Shown here: piece by piece, positions 26,874-35,282 of the stretch
Position numbering within the stretch: position 1 is the stretch's first letter
How the letters are laid out: the number at the start of each line of letters is the position of its first letter
Assembly: GCA_041401985.1 (NCBI GenBank)
Contig: JAWKTE010000004.1
Span: forward strand, 1-64,000
Source: JACKHA01 sp041401985
GTDB taxonomy: Bacteria; Planctomycetota; Phycisphaerae; Phycisphaerales; UBA1924
DNA length: 64,000 nucleotides
Direction of reading: 5' to 3'
Notes under the pieces: generated by a model
Database searches by the model: none
Told to the model about the DNA's origin: nothing
Seen by the model: only the letters and a program-made list of their open reading frames with translations
Made by a program: the position numbers and the translations under genes

Positions 26874-27898
26874 CCCGGGCCCTCCACGAACAGGTTGAAC
26901 TTCCGGTCGCCGTCGGCGGGGTCGGACAGTTCCATCAATGTCATGGCCTCGAAGACCCAGACCGGTCGGCCTCGCGTGTTGCGCTCGCAGTTCAGCTGCA
27001 CGCACACACCCTCGGGGATAGGGACCAGCTTGGGCTTGAGCGAGCGAGCGGGCGGGCAGTTGGGCAGCACGCCGGGCAGCTCGCACACCGGGCCAAGCCC
27101 CAGCAGCCCCTCGAATCCCGAGCCGGGCTCGGCGGTGTTCATGTGGTGCGCTTCGAAGCGGTTGATGGCCAGCAACGTGGGGTCCTCACCGCCGCTGGCG
27201 AGCCGCGACGACAGTCCGTCGGGCACCGCGACATAGCGCAGGTAGGTCTCGCTGCCGGGGTTCCCGTCGAGGCGGGCCTCCTGCCACGGGTAGCGCCAGC
27301 GGTTGTGCTCGGTGGGGATCGGCTGAGCCGCTCCGAGGATCGCGGTGACGCGGCCAGACGACGGGCGACCCATCTCAATCACCGCCCACTTCTCGCCGAC
27401 GCCTTCCTCCTTCCAGAGGATCGGAACGCCGCCCATCGGTGTGCTGGCGAGGACGGTCTCGTCTGGCGCAAGATCGCAGGTCGTGTCGAGTTCGTGGGTG
27501 ATGAACACCCGCGCGGGCGTGACGCCGGTGAGCACGCACCGCCCGAGTTCGCCCGGCTCGATCGGCTGGGTGGCCAGTACGAACGACATCGGGCTCGAGT
27601 CCTCGGTGGCGATCTCCCCGGTCAAGGGCGTGCGGCTGTGGAACGTCCGCTCCTGGTCGCCCGCGCCCGGCTCGACGAGCACGCCGGAGATCGCGAGCAC
27701 GTGGTACGGCTCGATGGTTTGGTCGGAGTCGTTGCGGACGAGCACTAACCCGCGCGGCAGCGCGTCGGATAGAGCGCCACCGCCCCGGGCCTGCTCGCGC
27801 CGGCGCTCGGCCACCGCGGCGTCGACGAAGGCGTTGTACGCCCGCGCGGGGATCACCAGCGGCTGGCCCGTCTGGACTTTGCGGAAGGCATCTGCCAT
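26870..27898 (-). CDS. Phage tail-module protein of unknown function
   Basis: A 342-residue protein beginning MADAFRKVQTGQPLVIPARAYNAF, a head found in phage proteins encoded near the tail tip. The rest is beta-rich, with repeated short hydrophobic strands and no enzyme motif. It starts three bases after the stop of the upstream gene and overlaps the downstream methyltransferase gene. The likely role is a structural or baseplate component. Confidence 0.55.
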   Translation of the reverse strand: MADAFRKVQTGQPLVIPARAYNAFVDAAVAERRREQARGGGALSDALPRGLVLVRNDSDQTIEPYHVLAISGVLVEPGAGDQERTFHSRTPLTGEIATEDSSPMSFVLATQPIEPGELGRCVLTGVTPARVFITHELDTTCDLAPDETVLASTPMGGVPILWKEEGVGEKWAVIEMGRPSSGRVTAILGAAQPIPTEHNRWRYPWQEARLDGNPGSETYLRYVAVPDGLSSRLASGGEDPTLLAINRFEAHHMNTAEPGSGFEGLLGLGPVCELPGVLPNCPPARSLKPKLVPIPEGVCVQLNCERNTRGRPVWVFEAMTLMELSDPADGDRKFNLFVEGPG

Positions 27899-27901
27899 GC
27901 G

Positions 27902-28711
27902 TCAGATCCCCAGCGCCGAGAAGTTGCCCTCGTCGTACACCCGCTCGACATACGCCGCGACGGGACGCTTGACGATCGCCTGCGAGCCCACATCCTCCGC
28001 GTCGGCGTAGCGGACCCACAGGTACTCCCAGCCCTTCTTGCTGATCCCGCTGATCGGCCCAACCGAGATACCCGAGGCGTTGGGGCTCGCGGCGAACCGG
28101 AAGGTGATCTCCCAATCGGCGTCAGCGCTGGTGCCGCGGCGCGAGCCGGACGCCCCGAGGAACAGCACCTCGCCCGCGTTGAAGCCCTTCCACGATCCGT
28201 TGTTGACCTTGCCCGTGAGCCCGAACAATGTGGCCTTGTACCCGCTGGTCACCTGCGCGTCGGGCAGGTAATGCGTCTCGCTGAACTGGTAGACGGGGAC
28301 GGTGATGTCCACACCCTCGACGCCGTCGCCGGTGACACCGATCGCGCCGTTGAAGTCCGGGGCGGTCGTGCCGGGCGCTCCGTACCGGTTGACCGTCTGC
28401 TTGCTCTGCGTGATGTGCTGCGTGCCGCCGCCGGTGTCGAAGTTGAAGACACTCTCGCCGGTTTGCGGCGGGCTGCTCTGCTGGTTCAGCGAGAACCGGG
28501 CCGTGGCTTCCCAGAGTTCCAGGCCGACCGGCTCGACGGACACCGTCTGGCGGGGCAGCCCGTCGTAGGTGCCGGGGCTCGCGGCCTCCGCGGCGGCCCG
28601 CGCCGCAAGGTCGTCGTCGGTGCCGCGCACGGTGTAGACGAGCTCGGCCGACGGGTTGTCGCCCGCGGTCGATCGCCTGCTCTCGAACTTCTCCGTCACC
28701 GTGATCGGCAC
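27902..28711 (-). CDS. Phage minor tail protein candidate
   Basis: A 269-residue protein directly downstream of the tape-measure gene (13-base gap). It has a beta-rich composition with many Gly, Ser and Thr residues, for example FNFDTGGGTQHITQSK and KVNNGSWKGFNAGEVLFLG. No signal peptide or enzyme motif is seen. Position after the tape measure suggests a distal tail or tail-tip protein. No family is named. Confidence 0.55.
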   Translation of the reverse strand: MPITVTEKFESRRSTAGDNPSAELVYTVRGTDDDLAARAAAEAASPGTYDGLPRQTVSVEPVGLELWEATARFSLNQQSSPPQTGESVFNFDTGGGTQHITQSKQTVNRYGAPGTTAPDFNGAIGVTGDGVEGVDITVPVYQFSETHYLPDAQVTSGYKATLFGLTGKVNNGSWKGFNAGEVLFLGASGSRRGTSADADWEITFRFAASPNASGISVGPISGISKKGWEYLWVRYADAEDVGSQAIVKRPVAAYVERVYDEGNFSALGI

Positions 28712-28724
28712 GACCGTTGATCTC

Positions 28725-30713
28725 CTACGCGAATGTCAGCCCGCCGCTCCGGGCAGCGTCGGCGAGTTGGCGTGTGTGCTTGGCGGTTTGCTCGGTGGCC
28801 TTGGCCGTGCGCTCGGCGGTGCCGTCGTCGGAGGCCAGCCCCTGCACGGCCTTGGCGTTGAAGGTGCCGCGGACCGAGATGCCCCCGGCCACGAGATCAC
28901 CGATGCCGCGCAGGCGGTCCTCAAACTCGGCGAGCAGGTTGCGCGGCTTGCTGTCTGGCTGCGCGTCGGCTTCCTCCCGCCGCTTGCGGGCCGCTTCGAT
29001 CGCCTCGTCGAGGCGCTGGCGCGCGGCTTCGAGCTCACGCTGCGCATCGGTGAGCCGCTCGTCGGTCTGGGCGTCGAGGGCCTTCTGCGCGTCCTCGAAC
29101 TGACGACCGATCTCGGCGAGCGTCGCGTCGTTGAGCTCGCTCGCCCGGCTGCGCTCGGACGAGCGACGAGCCTCACGGCCCGCGATGTCGGCTTGGGTGC
29201 GGGCGTCGATCTCACCCAAACGCTGCTTGAGCTGCTGGTCGACCGCCTTCTTGGCGGCCTCGACATCGAGCCCGGAATCAAAGAGCCCCTGGATCTCCAG
29301 CATCCGCTTGGCGACGAACGACGAGGCTGATTCCCACGCCTTCTCGAACCCGCCCGTGAACCGCGACCAGGTCTTGGAGAGGAACGCCGTGGTCTCGATC
29401 CACCCGACTTCCAGCGCGTGCAGCACGATCTGCGCGGCCGCCAGCGCGCCGTACCACATCGACTGGGCTGTCGAGACGAAGAACCGTCGGGCCTCCAGCC
29501 AGGCCGCGTTCAACGCGGCCACGCCCTTGAGCCAGATGACCTTCAGCGAGAGCCACAGGATCTCGGCCGCCAGCGCGATGTCGCCAGCCGCGAGGGCGTC
29601 GGAGATGCCCCGCGTGACCTTGCCCACCCAGTCGCGCAGGCGTGTGAACTGATCCATGAGCCACGCCAGCGCCTCGCCGCCCATGCCCGAGGTGACGAGC
29701 AATGTGCCGCCGAGCCCGACGACGGCAGCGACGACCAGCCCGATCGGGGAGAGCAGGGCACCCAACGCCGCGCCGATGACGCTCAGCACAGCGCCGACGC
29801 CGGTGACGATGCTGGCGAGCAGCCCGAAGGTCGCCGCGACGCCCGACACCAGCACGCCCAGCCCGATCAAGACCACGCCCGCGAGTGCGACGGCCGCGGC
29901 GATCTTGAGGGCCGAGACGACCACGGCCTTGTTCTGGCGGATCCAGTCCGACGCGCTGACAATGACACGGGTGATGCGCTCGGCCAGGTCCTTGAGCATT
30001 GGCGCGAGCGCCGAGCCGATGACAAACACGCCCTGCTTGACGACCCGCCAGAGGATGTTGAGCGTGTCGTTGAGCTCCGCGGCGTCCTTGGCGGTCTGCG
30101 TTGAGACGGTCAGCCCGAGCCGGCGGGCCTGCTCCTGGAGTTCCTCGATCCCGGCGGCACCATCCTGCATGAGCGGCAGCAGCTGCGTGCCCGCCCGCCC
30201 GAAGATCTGCAGCGCGATCGCCGCCCGGCGGCTGGGATCCTCGATCTGGCTGAGCCGATCGGCGATGAGCTTGAACTGCGCCTCCGGCGACAGCCCGTCG
30301 AGGTCGGCCATCGACAGCCCCAGGGCCGCGAACGCGTCTACCTGAGTCGAGAGCCCGCGCCCCAGATCGTTGATCGACCGCTGCATCGCACGCACGCCCT
30401 TCTCCAAGGTCTCCAGGTTTGCGCCCGACTGCTCGGCCGCAAAGCCCAACTCGCTGAGCGACTCGACGCTCACGCCGGTGCGCTTGCTCATCTTGTCGAG
30501 CGTGTCGCCCATCGCGGTGAAGACCTTCACGGTGCCCAGCAGCGACGTCACCGCGCCGGCCCCGATCGCGGTCAGCCGCGTGCCGACGCTACGGAGCCCC
30601 TCCCCGAAGGCCCGTAGCCGCTTCTGGGCGCGCCGCAGCCCGGCCGACAGCTTGTCGCTGACTCCCAGCTCAACGAACGCCCGCCCCGCCCGGATGCCTC
30701 GGGTGTCGGCCAT
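28725..30713 (-). CDS. Phage tail tape measure protein
   Basis: A 662-residue protein that sets tail length. Residues 1-230 are helical and resemble the TP901-type tape measure core (FTAMGDTLDKMSKRTGVSVESL, then ELGFAAEQSGANLETLEKG split over two stretches). Long hydrophobic segments lie at about 265-350. Residues 470-620 are a charged coiled coil rich in Arg, Glu and Ala. This layout of helical head, membrane-like middle and coiled coil is typical. It follows the G/GT chaperone genes by one gene, as expected, and is short, implying a short siphovirus tail if made. Confidence 0.85.
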   Translation of the reverse strand: MADTRGIRAGRAFVELGVSDKLSAGLRRAQKRLRAFGEGLRSVGTRLTAIGAGAVTSLLGTVKVFTAMGDTLDKMSKRTGVSVESLSELGFAAEQSGANLETLEKGVRAMQRSINDLGRGLSTQVDAFAALGLSMADLDGLSPEAQFKLIADRLSQIEDPSRRAAIALQIFGRAGTQLLPLMQDGAAGIEELQEQARRLGLTVSTQTAKDAAELNDTLNILWRVVKQGVFVIGSALAPMLKDLAERITRVIVSASDWIRQNKAVVVSALKIAAAVALAGVVLIGLGVLVSGVAATFGLLASIVTGVGAVLSVIGAALGALLSPIGLVVAAVVGLGGTLLVTSGMGGEALAWLMDQFTRLRDWVGKVTRGISDALAAGDIALAAEILWLSLKVIWLKGVAALNAAWLEARRFFVSTAQSMWYGALAAAQIVLHALEVGWIETTAFLSKTWSRFTGGFEKAWESASSFVAKRMLEIQGLFDSGLDVEAAKKAVDQQLKQRLGEIDARTQADIAGREARRSSERSRASELNDATLAEIGRQFEDAQKALDAQTDERLTDAQRELEAARQRLDEAIEAARKRREEADAQPDSKPRNLLAEFEDRLRGIGDLVAGGISVRGTFNAKAVQGLASDDGTAERTAKATEQTAKHTRQLADAARSGGLTFA

Positions 30714-31154
30714 CTATGACCCCCTCCGCACGCTGTTGCGCCAGAGCACCGGCAGCTTGGGGCGCTCGCGTTCGAGCGCCGGGGCCATGAACGGACGGGC
30801 CTGGATCTTGACCTTGCGGCTCTGGAGCCGCCCGCGCCGGCGCGCGACGACGACGGTCGCGCCGCCGTGCTCGAGCGCCCGTGGCGCAACGCTCTTCTTG
30901 AATCCCACCGGGCCGACGACCACAGAGTCGTTCGCCCGGTAATAGCCGAAGAAGATCAGCCGACGCAGGGAGCCCTCGTGCGAGTGAGGCGGCTTGCCGG
31001 GCGCGGCCGAGCCCTTGCGCTTGCGGATGCTGGTGCGAGCCGCGGTGCGGATGAACGCCCCGGCCTTGCTCAGCACGCGCCGCTTGGCGCCATCCACCGA
31101 GCGTGTCACCGCCGGGCGATCGAAGAAAAGGCTCTTGATCCGGAAATCGATCAC
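30714..31154 (-). CDS. Phage HK97 gp10-like connector or minor tail protein
   Basis: A 146-residue basic protein. The C-terminal string ARPFMAPALERERPKL matches the conserved ending of HK97 gp10-like head-tail components, where RPFM or RPFL precedes a final helix. Its stop adjoins the start of the tape measure gene. Basic residues in the middle (KRKGSAAPGKPP) suggest binding to DNA or to the acidic connector. In most phages this gene lies upstream of the tail tube; here it sits between the chaperone and tape measure genes, an unusual order. Confidence 0.55.
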   Translation of the reverse strand: MIDFRIKSLFFDRPAVTRSVDGAKRRVLSKAGAFIRTAARTSIRKRKGSAAPGKPPHSHEGSLRRLIFFGYYRANDSVVVGPVGFKKSVAPRALEHGGATVVVARRRGRLQSRKVKIQARPFMAPALERERPKLPVLWRNSVRRGS

Positions 31155-31245
31155 AAATCGGCCCCCGGCAATGCCTTACGGCTAGCACACTTGGGCTTTG
31201 GTGGGCTTTGTGGCAGATATTTTAGACTTTGATGCTCATTAGCCA

Positions 31246-31274
31246 TTGACATACGAGGACTAAGGCGGAACAAT
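31246..31274 (+). promoter_or_regulatory. Sigma-70 promoter of the rightward gene at 31304
   Basis: TTGACA (31246-31251), a 17-base spacer and AACAAT (31269-31274) lie about 30 bases before the ATG. The surrounding 31195-31280 is visibly richer in A and T than the tail genes on both sides. Confidence 0.6.
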
Positions 31275-31303
31275 GTCCACATTCCTCTTTCAAGGAGATC
31301 GCA

Positions 31304-31810
31304 ATGAGCAACGAAGAACTGGTCAATGTCCTCGTCCCCCGTCGTCACCTCTCGCAGGTGTACGGATTCATCGCCCAACTCGAAGCGGCTGGCACCGCCC
31401 GGACGGTCACCCCGGCGAGCGGCGAAGCCGCGAAGGCAGAGGTCACGGACACCGGGAACGGAGCGAACACCGCCCTCGATCTGGATGAGTGGACGCCGTC
31501 CCGGCTCCGCAAGATGGTTGAGCAATCGCCTCCGGCGATGGCGGACATTCTGGAGGCGCTGGCCGATCGCCCCTGCGAGTGGCTGTCGATGGAGGATCTT
31601 GCGGCGGCCATCAAGAACAAGCCGGACGCCGACTGGAACACCGTCGCGGGCACGCTCGGCGCTTTCGGCCGCCGCGTCAAGAACCGGTACGGGATTGAGT
31701 CGTGGCCCTTCGAGAACCGCTACGACCATGAGATCCGCGGTCGTGTCTGTCGCATGAGCGAAGACATGGCCCGACTCATCAAGCAATTCCTCGCCGAGCG
31801 GTCCCACTGA
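31304..31810 (+). CDS. Moron-type gene: winged-helix-like protein inside the tail module
   Basis: A 168-residue protein on the strand opposite to the tail genes, with AAGGAG eight bases before its ATG and its own promoter. Residues 1-65 are a variable head. Residues 65-165 contain helices and a short beta hairpin (SMEDLAAAIKNK, GTLGAFGRRVKNRYG, then WPFENRYDHEIRGRVCRM), which I read as a winged-helix-like fold; no family name is certain. Independent expression from inside a structural operon is the mark of lysogenic conversion genes, which often act in superinfection exclusion or host regulation. That role is inference. Confidence 0.65.
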   Translation: MSNEELVNVLVPRRHLSQVYGFIAQLEAAGTARTVTPASGEAAKAEVTDTGNGANTALDLDEWTPSRLRKMVEQSPPAMADILEALADRPCEWLSMEDLAAAIKNKPDADWNTVAGTLGAFGRRVKNRYGIESWPFENRYDHEIRGRVCRMSEDMARLIKQFLAERSH

Positions 31811-31815
31811 GGCGT

Positions 31816-32301
31816 TCATGGATTCACCTCAGTGCGGGAATTGAGCGTCGCAGTCGGCGTGGGCACACGCCCCTCCTTCAGCCCCTTGTTGAACGAGTCT
31901 TCCTTTTCCTTGCGCAGCCGCCCCGCGCCGATGAAGAGTCCGACCAGCCCGGTCAGCGCCGGTAGCGCCGGTCCCGCGACGGGCACACCCGCCAGCGTCG
32001 GACCGACCTCGTCGAGGGCGGACAGCGTGAGCTGACCGAGCAGCCCGCGGACCTCGCCGCCCCGGTCGATCGACGCCTTCCACTGCGCCCCGTTGCGCTG
32101 CACATCCTCGAACCACGCCTGGTACTCGGCCTCGGCCTCGTTGAGCGTGGTCGCACGCGGCAGCCCGCGGGTCTGTTGGATCTCGTTGGGCGTCTTGACC
32201 TTGACCACATCGCCCAGGTCGAAGCCGGCGCAGGCCGCGAGGGCAAGCGAGGCCATCACAAGCCCGAACGCGAACATGATGTGCTTGGGATCAATCTTCA
32301 C
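31816..32301 (-). CDS. Phage-encoded lipoprotein with membrane hairpin
   Basis: A 161-residue protein with a lipoprotein signal: MKID head, hydrophobic core and LALAAC lipobox ending at Cys24. A second hydrophobic stretch (GPALPALTGLVGLFIGAG) near residues 108-126 is followed by a charged tail. The stop lies six bases from the end of the convergent gene on the other strand. Possible roles are lysis (a spanin-like outer-membrane component) or superinfection exclusion. The class is unknown, but membrane attachment is clear from sequence. Confidence 0.65.
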   Translation of the reverse strand: MKIDPKHIMFAFGLVMASLALAACAGFDLGDVVKVKTPNEIQQTRGLPRATTLNEAEAEYQAWFEDVQRNGAQWKASIDRGGEVRGLLGQLTLSALDEVGPTLAGVPVAGPALPALTGLVGLFIGAGRLRKEKEDSFNKGLKEGRVPTPTATLNSRTEVNP

Positions 32302-32602
32302 GCGAGCCTCCTTGCTCTCTGTTCTCCCTGATGAACACGTCCTTCAGCACCGATACCGGGGCCGGGATCACCGCCTGCCGCCTCTCGCCCGCCCGCGCAA
32401 ACGGGTCGAAGTCACTGGGCCGGAACGGGCGAGTCTTCTTCGGGTTGCGCTGCGTGTTGGCCACCAGCGCCATCACCGAGGCCGTCCGGCTCCACTCGTC
32501 GCGCTGGCGGGCCTCGGCCATCGCGACCAACTCGCGCAATGTCAGGGCGGCTGGATCGATGCCAACGATGCCGGCGCACTGCCAGACGAGCCGCCAGCCG
32601 CC
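32291..32602 (-). CDS. Tail assembly chaperone, T-like extension in the -1 frame
   Basis: About 103 residues in the -1 frame relative to the G-like gene, with no ATG, GTG or TTG start near the beginning of the conserved part. It begins GGWRLVWQCAGIVGIDPAAL and continues TLRELVAMAEARQRDEW, a pattern typical of the second half of siphovirus tail chaperones. Position between the tail tube and tape measure genes matches lambda gpG/gpGT, where it is made by ribosomal frameshifting. I see no canonical slippery heptamer; the transition must lie around 32598-32612, which contains GGGG. Alternatives are a later ATG start or a sequencing error. Confidence 0.6.
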   Translation of the reverse strand, partial: GGWRLVWQCAGIVGIDPAALTLRELVAMAEARQRDEWSRTASVMALVANTQRNPKKTRPFRPSDFDPFARAGERRQAVIPAPVSVLKDVFIRENREQGGSRED

Positions 32603-33057
32603 CCGGCTTCCGGCGGCACTGCTTCGAGCACCGCCCGCTCCAGCGCCCCACCGTCGATCAGTTCGTCGATCCGGCGCTCGACCAGATCCCGGGCCTTGTC
32701 CATCACATCGCGTGTGGCCTTGAGCACCCGCCCGAGGTTGGCCCGGTCCCTCGGGCTCGGGCAGAAATCCACGAGCTCCTCGAGCAGCGCCGCCGTGGCG
32801 TGCTCGATCGCGTCGCCGGCCATCGACGCGCCGAACGCCTCGTCGCTGATCTGGCGTTCGTCGGCCTGCGGCTTGCAGGCTGCGTAGATCACGTCGCACA
32901 GCAGGACGGGATCGCGCACGAGCTTCTCGATGAGCCCGTTCGAGCCATCGAGCACTTCCATGAGGTCCACGCCCGCGAGCCCGCGCACGCGCTTGATCGC
33001 CGCGACGGTGATCTCCACCGACCACGGCCGACCCTGGTTATCCGTAAATGTGCGCAT
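32542..33057 (-). CDS. Tail assembly chaperone, G-like
   Basis: A 171-residue helical protein between the tail tube gene and the tape measure gene. It begins MRTFTDNQGRPWSVEITVAA, as many phage chaperone or neck proteins do, and has a long acidic helical body. The last 20 residues (GGSSGSAPASLASIQPP) are low complexity, as expected past a frameshift point. With the -1 frame extension it would form a G/GT pair that coats the tape measure during tail assembly. Confidence 0.7.
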   Translation of the reverse strand: MRTFTDNQGRPWSVEITVAAIKRVRGLAGVDLMEVLDGSNGLIEKLVRDPVLLCDVIYAACKPQADERQISDEAFGASMAGDAIEHATAALLEELVDFCPSPRDRANLGRVLKATRDVMDKARDLVERRIDELIDGGALERAVLEAVPPEAGAAGGSSGSAPASLASIQPP

Positions 33058-33085
33058 CCGTGCCTCCTTGCCTTACCCGCCGATC

Positions 33086-33514
33086 TCACCCACCGATCCA
33101 GCTCGGGGCCGTGTCGGAGTAGGTCACCTTGGCCGTCACCGATACCGTGATCGCCTCCTCGAGCGCTTCATTGCGGCTGAAGTTGGTGATCGAGAAGTCC
33201 GCCTGCAGCCCCTGCCCGCCGGTGGCATCGAGGATCTGCAACCCGATGAGGTCGTTGTCGAAGAACGCGTCCTTGACAGCGGTGAACCCCGCATCGGCGG
33301 TGTCCCACACCATCTCCCACTCGACGCTCGCCTCCTTGAGCGTGGCGACCGTCGCACGCCAGCCCGCGTTGGCGCGGGTGGTGACGTCGGCTTCGCCGGC
33401 CTCCAGGTTGAGCGTCACATCCTTGACATTGTCCATCGCCGTCCACGAGCCGGCCCCGTCCTGCCCGCCGGTCTTGTTGAGCAGCTTGGCTTCCATGCCG
33501 AGCTTGATCGCCAT
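33086..33514 (-). CDS. Phage major tail tube protein
   Basis: A 142-residue protein starting MAIKLGMEAKLLNKTGGQ, followed by a beta-rich body with VKDVTLNLEAGEADVTTRA and ATLKEASVEWEMVW. This is the pattern of TP901-1/lambda-type tail tube subunits, which stack as hexamers. Length and place just upstream of the chaperone pair agree. GGT and CTCC spacing upstream gives a good ribosome site. Confidence 0.78.
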   Translation of the reverse strand: MAIKLGMEAKLLNKTGGQDGAGSWTAMDNVKDVTLNLEAGEADVTTRANAGWRATVATLKEASVEWEMVWDTADAGFTAVKDAFFDNDLIGLQILDATGGQGLQADFSITNFSRNEALEEAITVSVTAKVTYSDTAPSWIGG

Positions 33515-33517
33515 CGG

Positions 33518-33808
33518 TTACCTCCTGTAGCCCGTGCTCTGGGCGATGATGTGGATCGTGATCGGGACGCCCGAGGTCGTGCTAACCTCCAGGGCGGCAA
33601 GGTCGATGCCGTAGAGGCGGAACGCGGCGTTGCTCAGGAACGCCACATCGCTGGCTGGCGCATCGTCGCCCACCGCACGCAGCGAGACGAGGTTGTTCGA
33701 GGATGCGCGGATGTCGGCATCCACGACAACCGACTCGTCGGCCAGGCGGACCCATCCGTCCACGCTGGACACCGCAACGCGCTTCGAGATGATGTTCGAC
33801 GCCGACAT
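33518..33808 (-). CDS. Small phage structural-module protein, unknown
   Basis: A 96-residue, mostly beta protein (VDGWVRLADESVVVDADIRAS and GIDLAALEVSTTSGVPITIHI). It is three bases upstream of the tail tube gene and probably co-translated. No family is recognised. It may be a small decoration or neck protein. Confidence 0.55.
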   Translation of the reverse strand: MSASNIISKRVAVSSVDGWVRLADESVVVDADIRASSNNLVSLRAVGDDAPASDVAFLSNAAFRLYGIDLAALEVSTTSGVPITIHIIAQSTGYRR

Positions 33809-33812
33809 CGTG

Positions 33813-34244
33813 CTACCTCCGGACCCTGTATGTGACTGTGAGGATGCTGGTCAACACCCGCTGCTGCTCCAGGTGCTCGGCGGCCACGACCGGCTCGTGC
33901 TCGATCGAGAGCCACACCGCCTCGGGCAAGTCCGCCAGGCGCTTCATCCGCAGGTGGTCAGCGATCTCCTCGGCAAGGCCCAGCAGATCGTCGATCTCCG
34001 CTTCCGTGGCGCTCGACGCGAGCTTCTTCTGGAGGCCGATGTCAACGGTGCAGTCGAAGTAGCACCCGTCGCGCGAGGCTGTGGCGATCGCCACGCTCCG
34101 CGGCACGACGGTGACCTTCAGATCGGCCAGGTCCGCCAGGTCGAACGCGGGCTGGTAGAGACGCTCGGCGGTGAACAGTGTTCCGAACGAGCCCGCGTTC
34201 AGGCTAGCGGTCACGGCGTCGGCGATGGCAACAAGTGTGCTCAC
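33813..34244 (-). CDS. Phage tail terminator/completion protein candidate
   Basis: A 143-residue protein starting at GTG 34244, which overlaps the stop of the upstream gene (GTGA). It begins VSTLVAIADAVTASLNAG and has the helix-strand alternation seen in lambda gpU-type tail terminators, with a central conserved-looking VTVVPRSVAIATASR. Its location between head-joining genes and the tail tube fits a tail terminator. The family assignment is by position and size. Confidence 0.5.
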   Translation of the reverse strand: MSTLVAIADAVTASLNAGSFGTLFTAERLYQPAFDLADLADLKVTVVPRSVAIATASRDGCYFDCTVDIGLQKKLASSATEAEIDDLLGLAEEIADHLRMKRLADLPEAVWLSIEHEPVVAAEHLEQQRVLTSILTVTYRVRR

Positions 34245-34480
34245 GGCGTCTTGCTCCCGTTCAAACGACCCTCCAGAAACGAGACCCGGCGCTCCACCAC
34301 CTGGTACTCGGTGCGCAGGGACCGAGCCTCGATGATCAACTCGTCGAGGCGTTTCTCGACGCCATCGAGCTTGGTCGTCACGACGCCCCACTGGACGGTG
34401 AACGCCAGCGCCGCCATCGCGATCGTCACGATGATGCCCGCCCAGCGCGAGCCGTTGCGATTCGAGGTTTGTGGCGTCAT
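34241..34480 (-). CDS. Small membrane protein with coiled-coil tail
   Basis: A 79-residue protein starting at ATG 34480 in ATGA overlap with the preceding gene. Residues 12-35 form one membrane helix (WAGIIVTIAMAALAFTVQWG), followed by a heptad-rich acidic helix with LDELIIEARSLRTEYQVVE. One helix plus an exported coiled coil is the layout of i-spanins and some holin-like proteins. No lysis gene is otherwise recognised, so this is a candidate lysis component. Confidence 0.5.
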   Translation of the reverse strand: MTPQTSNRNGSRWAGIIVTIAMAALAFTVQWGVVTTKLDGVEKRLDELIIEARSLRTEYQVVERRVSFLEGRLNGSKTP

Positions 34481-34860
34481 GCGTCCTCCGTCCCGATGAG
34501 CTTGGTGTGGATCCGCAGTGCCTTGCGGTAAGGGTCGCTGAACCGCCACGGCGGCTGTCCGCCCGGCGCGTTGACCTCGTAGACGAACACGCGCGAACCC
34601 ACAGTCTCACGCACGCGATCGCCCGCCTTGGGCAGCGTGGGGCCGTCGCCCAGGTCGAGATCGGCCGCCCGGACGAGGAAGTCCCGCGACTCGATGCGGT
34701 GGATCAGCCCCGCTTCGTCGGCTTGCTCGAACTCGGTGCGTCCGATGGTCGCGCTCAGCTCGACCTGCGCCGCGCCTCGCTCGTAGACCACCGTCCGCGC
34801 CATGTGCGCGTGCCGCTGGTCGTCGAGCCACGATGCGCCTTGTTCGAGCAGGTCCGCCAT
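34477..34860 (-). CDS. Head-tail joining protein candidate
   Basis: A 127-residue protein with WLDDQRHAHMARTVVYERGA near the start and VGSRVFVYEVNAPGGQPPWRFSDPYRKALRIHTKLIG at the end, quoted here only as two ends. The final WRFSDPYR string is typical of small phage head-tail adaptor proteins that are also called hypothetical. It lies just downstream of the capsid cement gene, where the adaptor is expected. Confidence 0.5.
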   Translation of the reverse strand: MADLLEQGASWLDDQRHAHMARTVVYERGAAQVELSATIGRTEFEQADEAGLIHRIESRDFLVRAADLDLGDGPTLPKAGDRVRETVGSRVFVYEVNAPGGQPPWRFSDPYRKALRIHTKLIGTEDA

Positions 34861-34875
34861 CGCATCACCCTCCGC

Positions 34876-35208
34876 TCACTGCATCAGGCGAGCGCGCACG
34901 CTCGTGTCCGCATCGGCCGCGTCGCGCACGACCTTGCCGATGAGCTTGTTGCCCGACGCGGTCTTGGTGGCCACGCCGTTGGTCGCGTCCCAGTAGGCGA
35001 GCGCCCCGGTGGTGAAGCCCGTGCCCGCACCGGTGGCCTTGGGGAAGTCGAAGACCCCCTGCGCCGCCAGAGCCCCGAGCTGGCCCGCCTTGAGATCCAC
35101 CCGGGTGACCCCGACCAGATCGCCCTGCACGACGACCGAGCCCGCGGGCGTGTCCGCCGCCGGGGTGTAATCGATCGCCGCGCCCTCGTGTACGAATGTG
35201 GTTGCCAT
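34876..35208 (-). CDS. DUF2190 capsid cement/decoration protein
   Basis: A 110-residue protein beginning MATTFVHEGAAIDYTPAADT and continuing with AGSVVVQGDLVGVTRVDL, LGALAAQGVFDFPKA and LAYWDATN: the DUF2190 pattern. Family members decorate the outside of phage capsids. The start at 35208 has GGAGAAG upstream and matches the family's usual N-terminus. A longer start at 35286, coupled to the capsid gene by ATGA, would add 26 Gly-rich residues. Confidence 0.8.
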   Translation of the reverse strand: MATTFVHEGAAIDYTPAADTPAGSVVVQGDLVGVTRVDLKAGQLGALAAQGVFDFPKATGAGTGFTTGALAYWDATNGVATKTASGNKLIGKVVRDAADADTSVRARLMQ

Positions 35209-35282
35209 TGCTGCTTCTCCGTTGCCGGCGTCTCCAGGCTCGATCCCGCCGCCAGTCTCGAGGCCGCCTCCGCCGATCTGGC

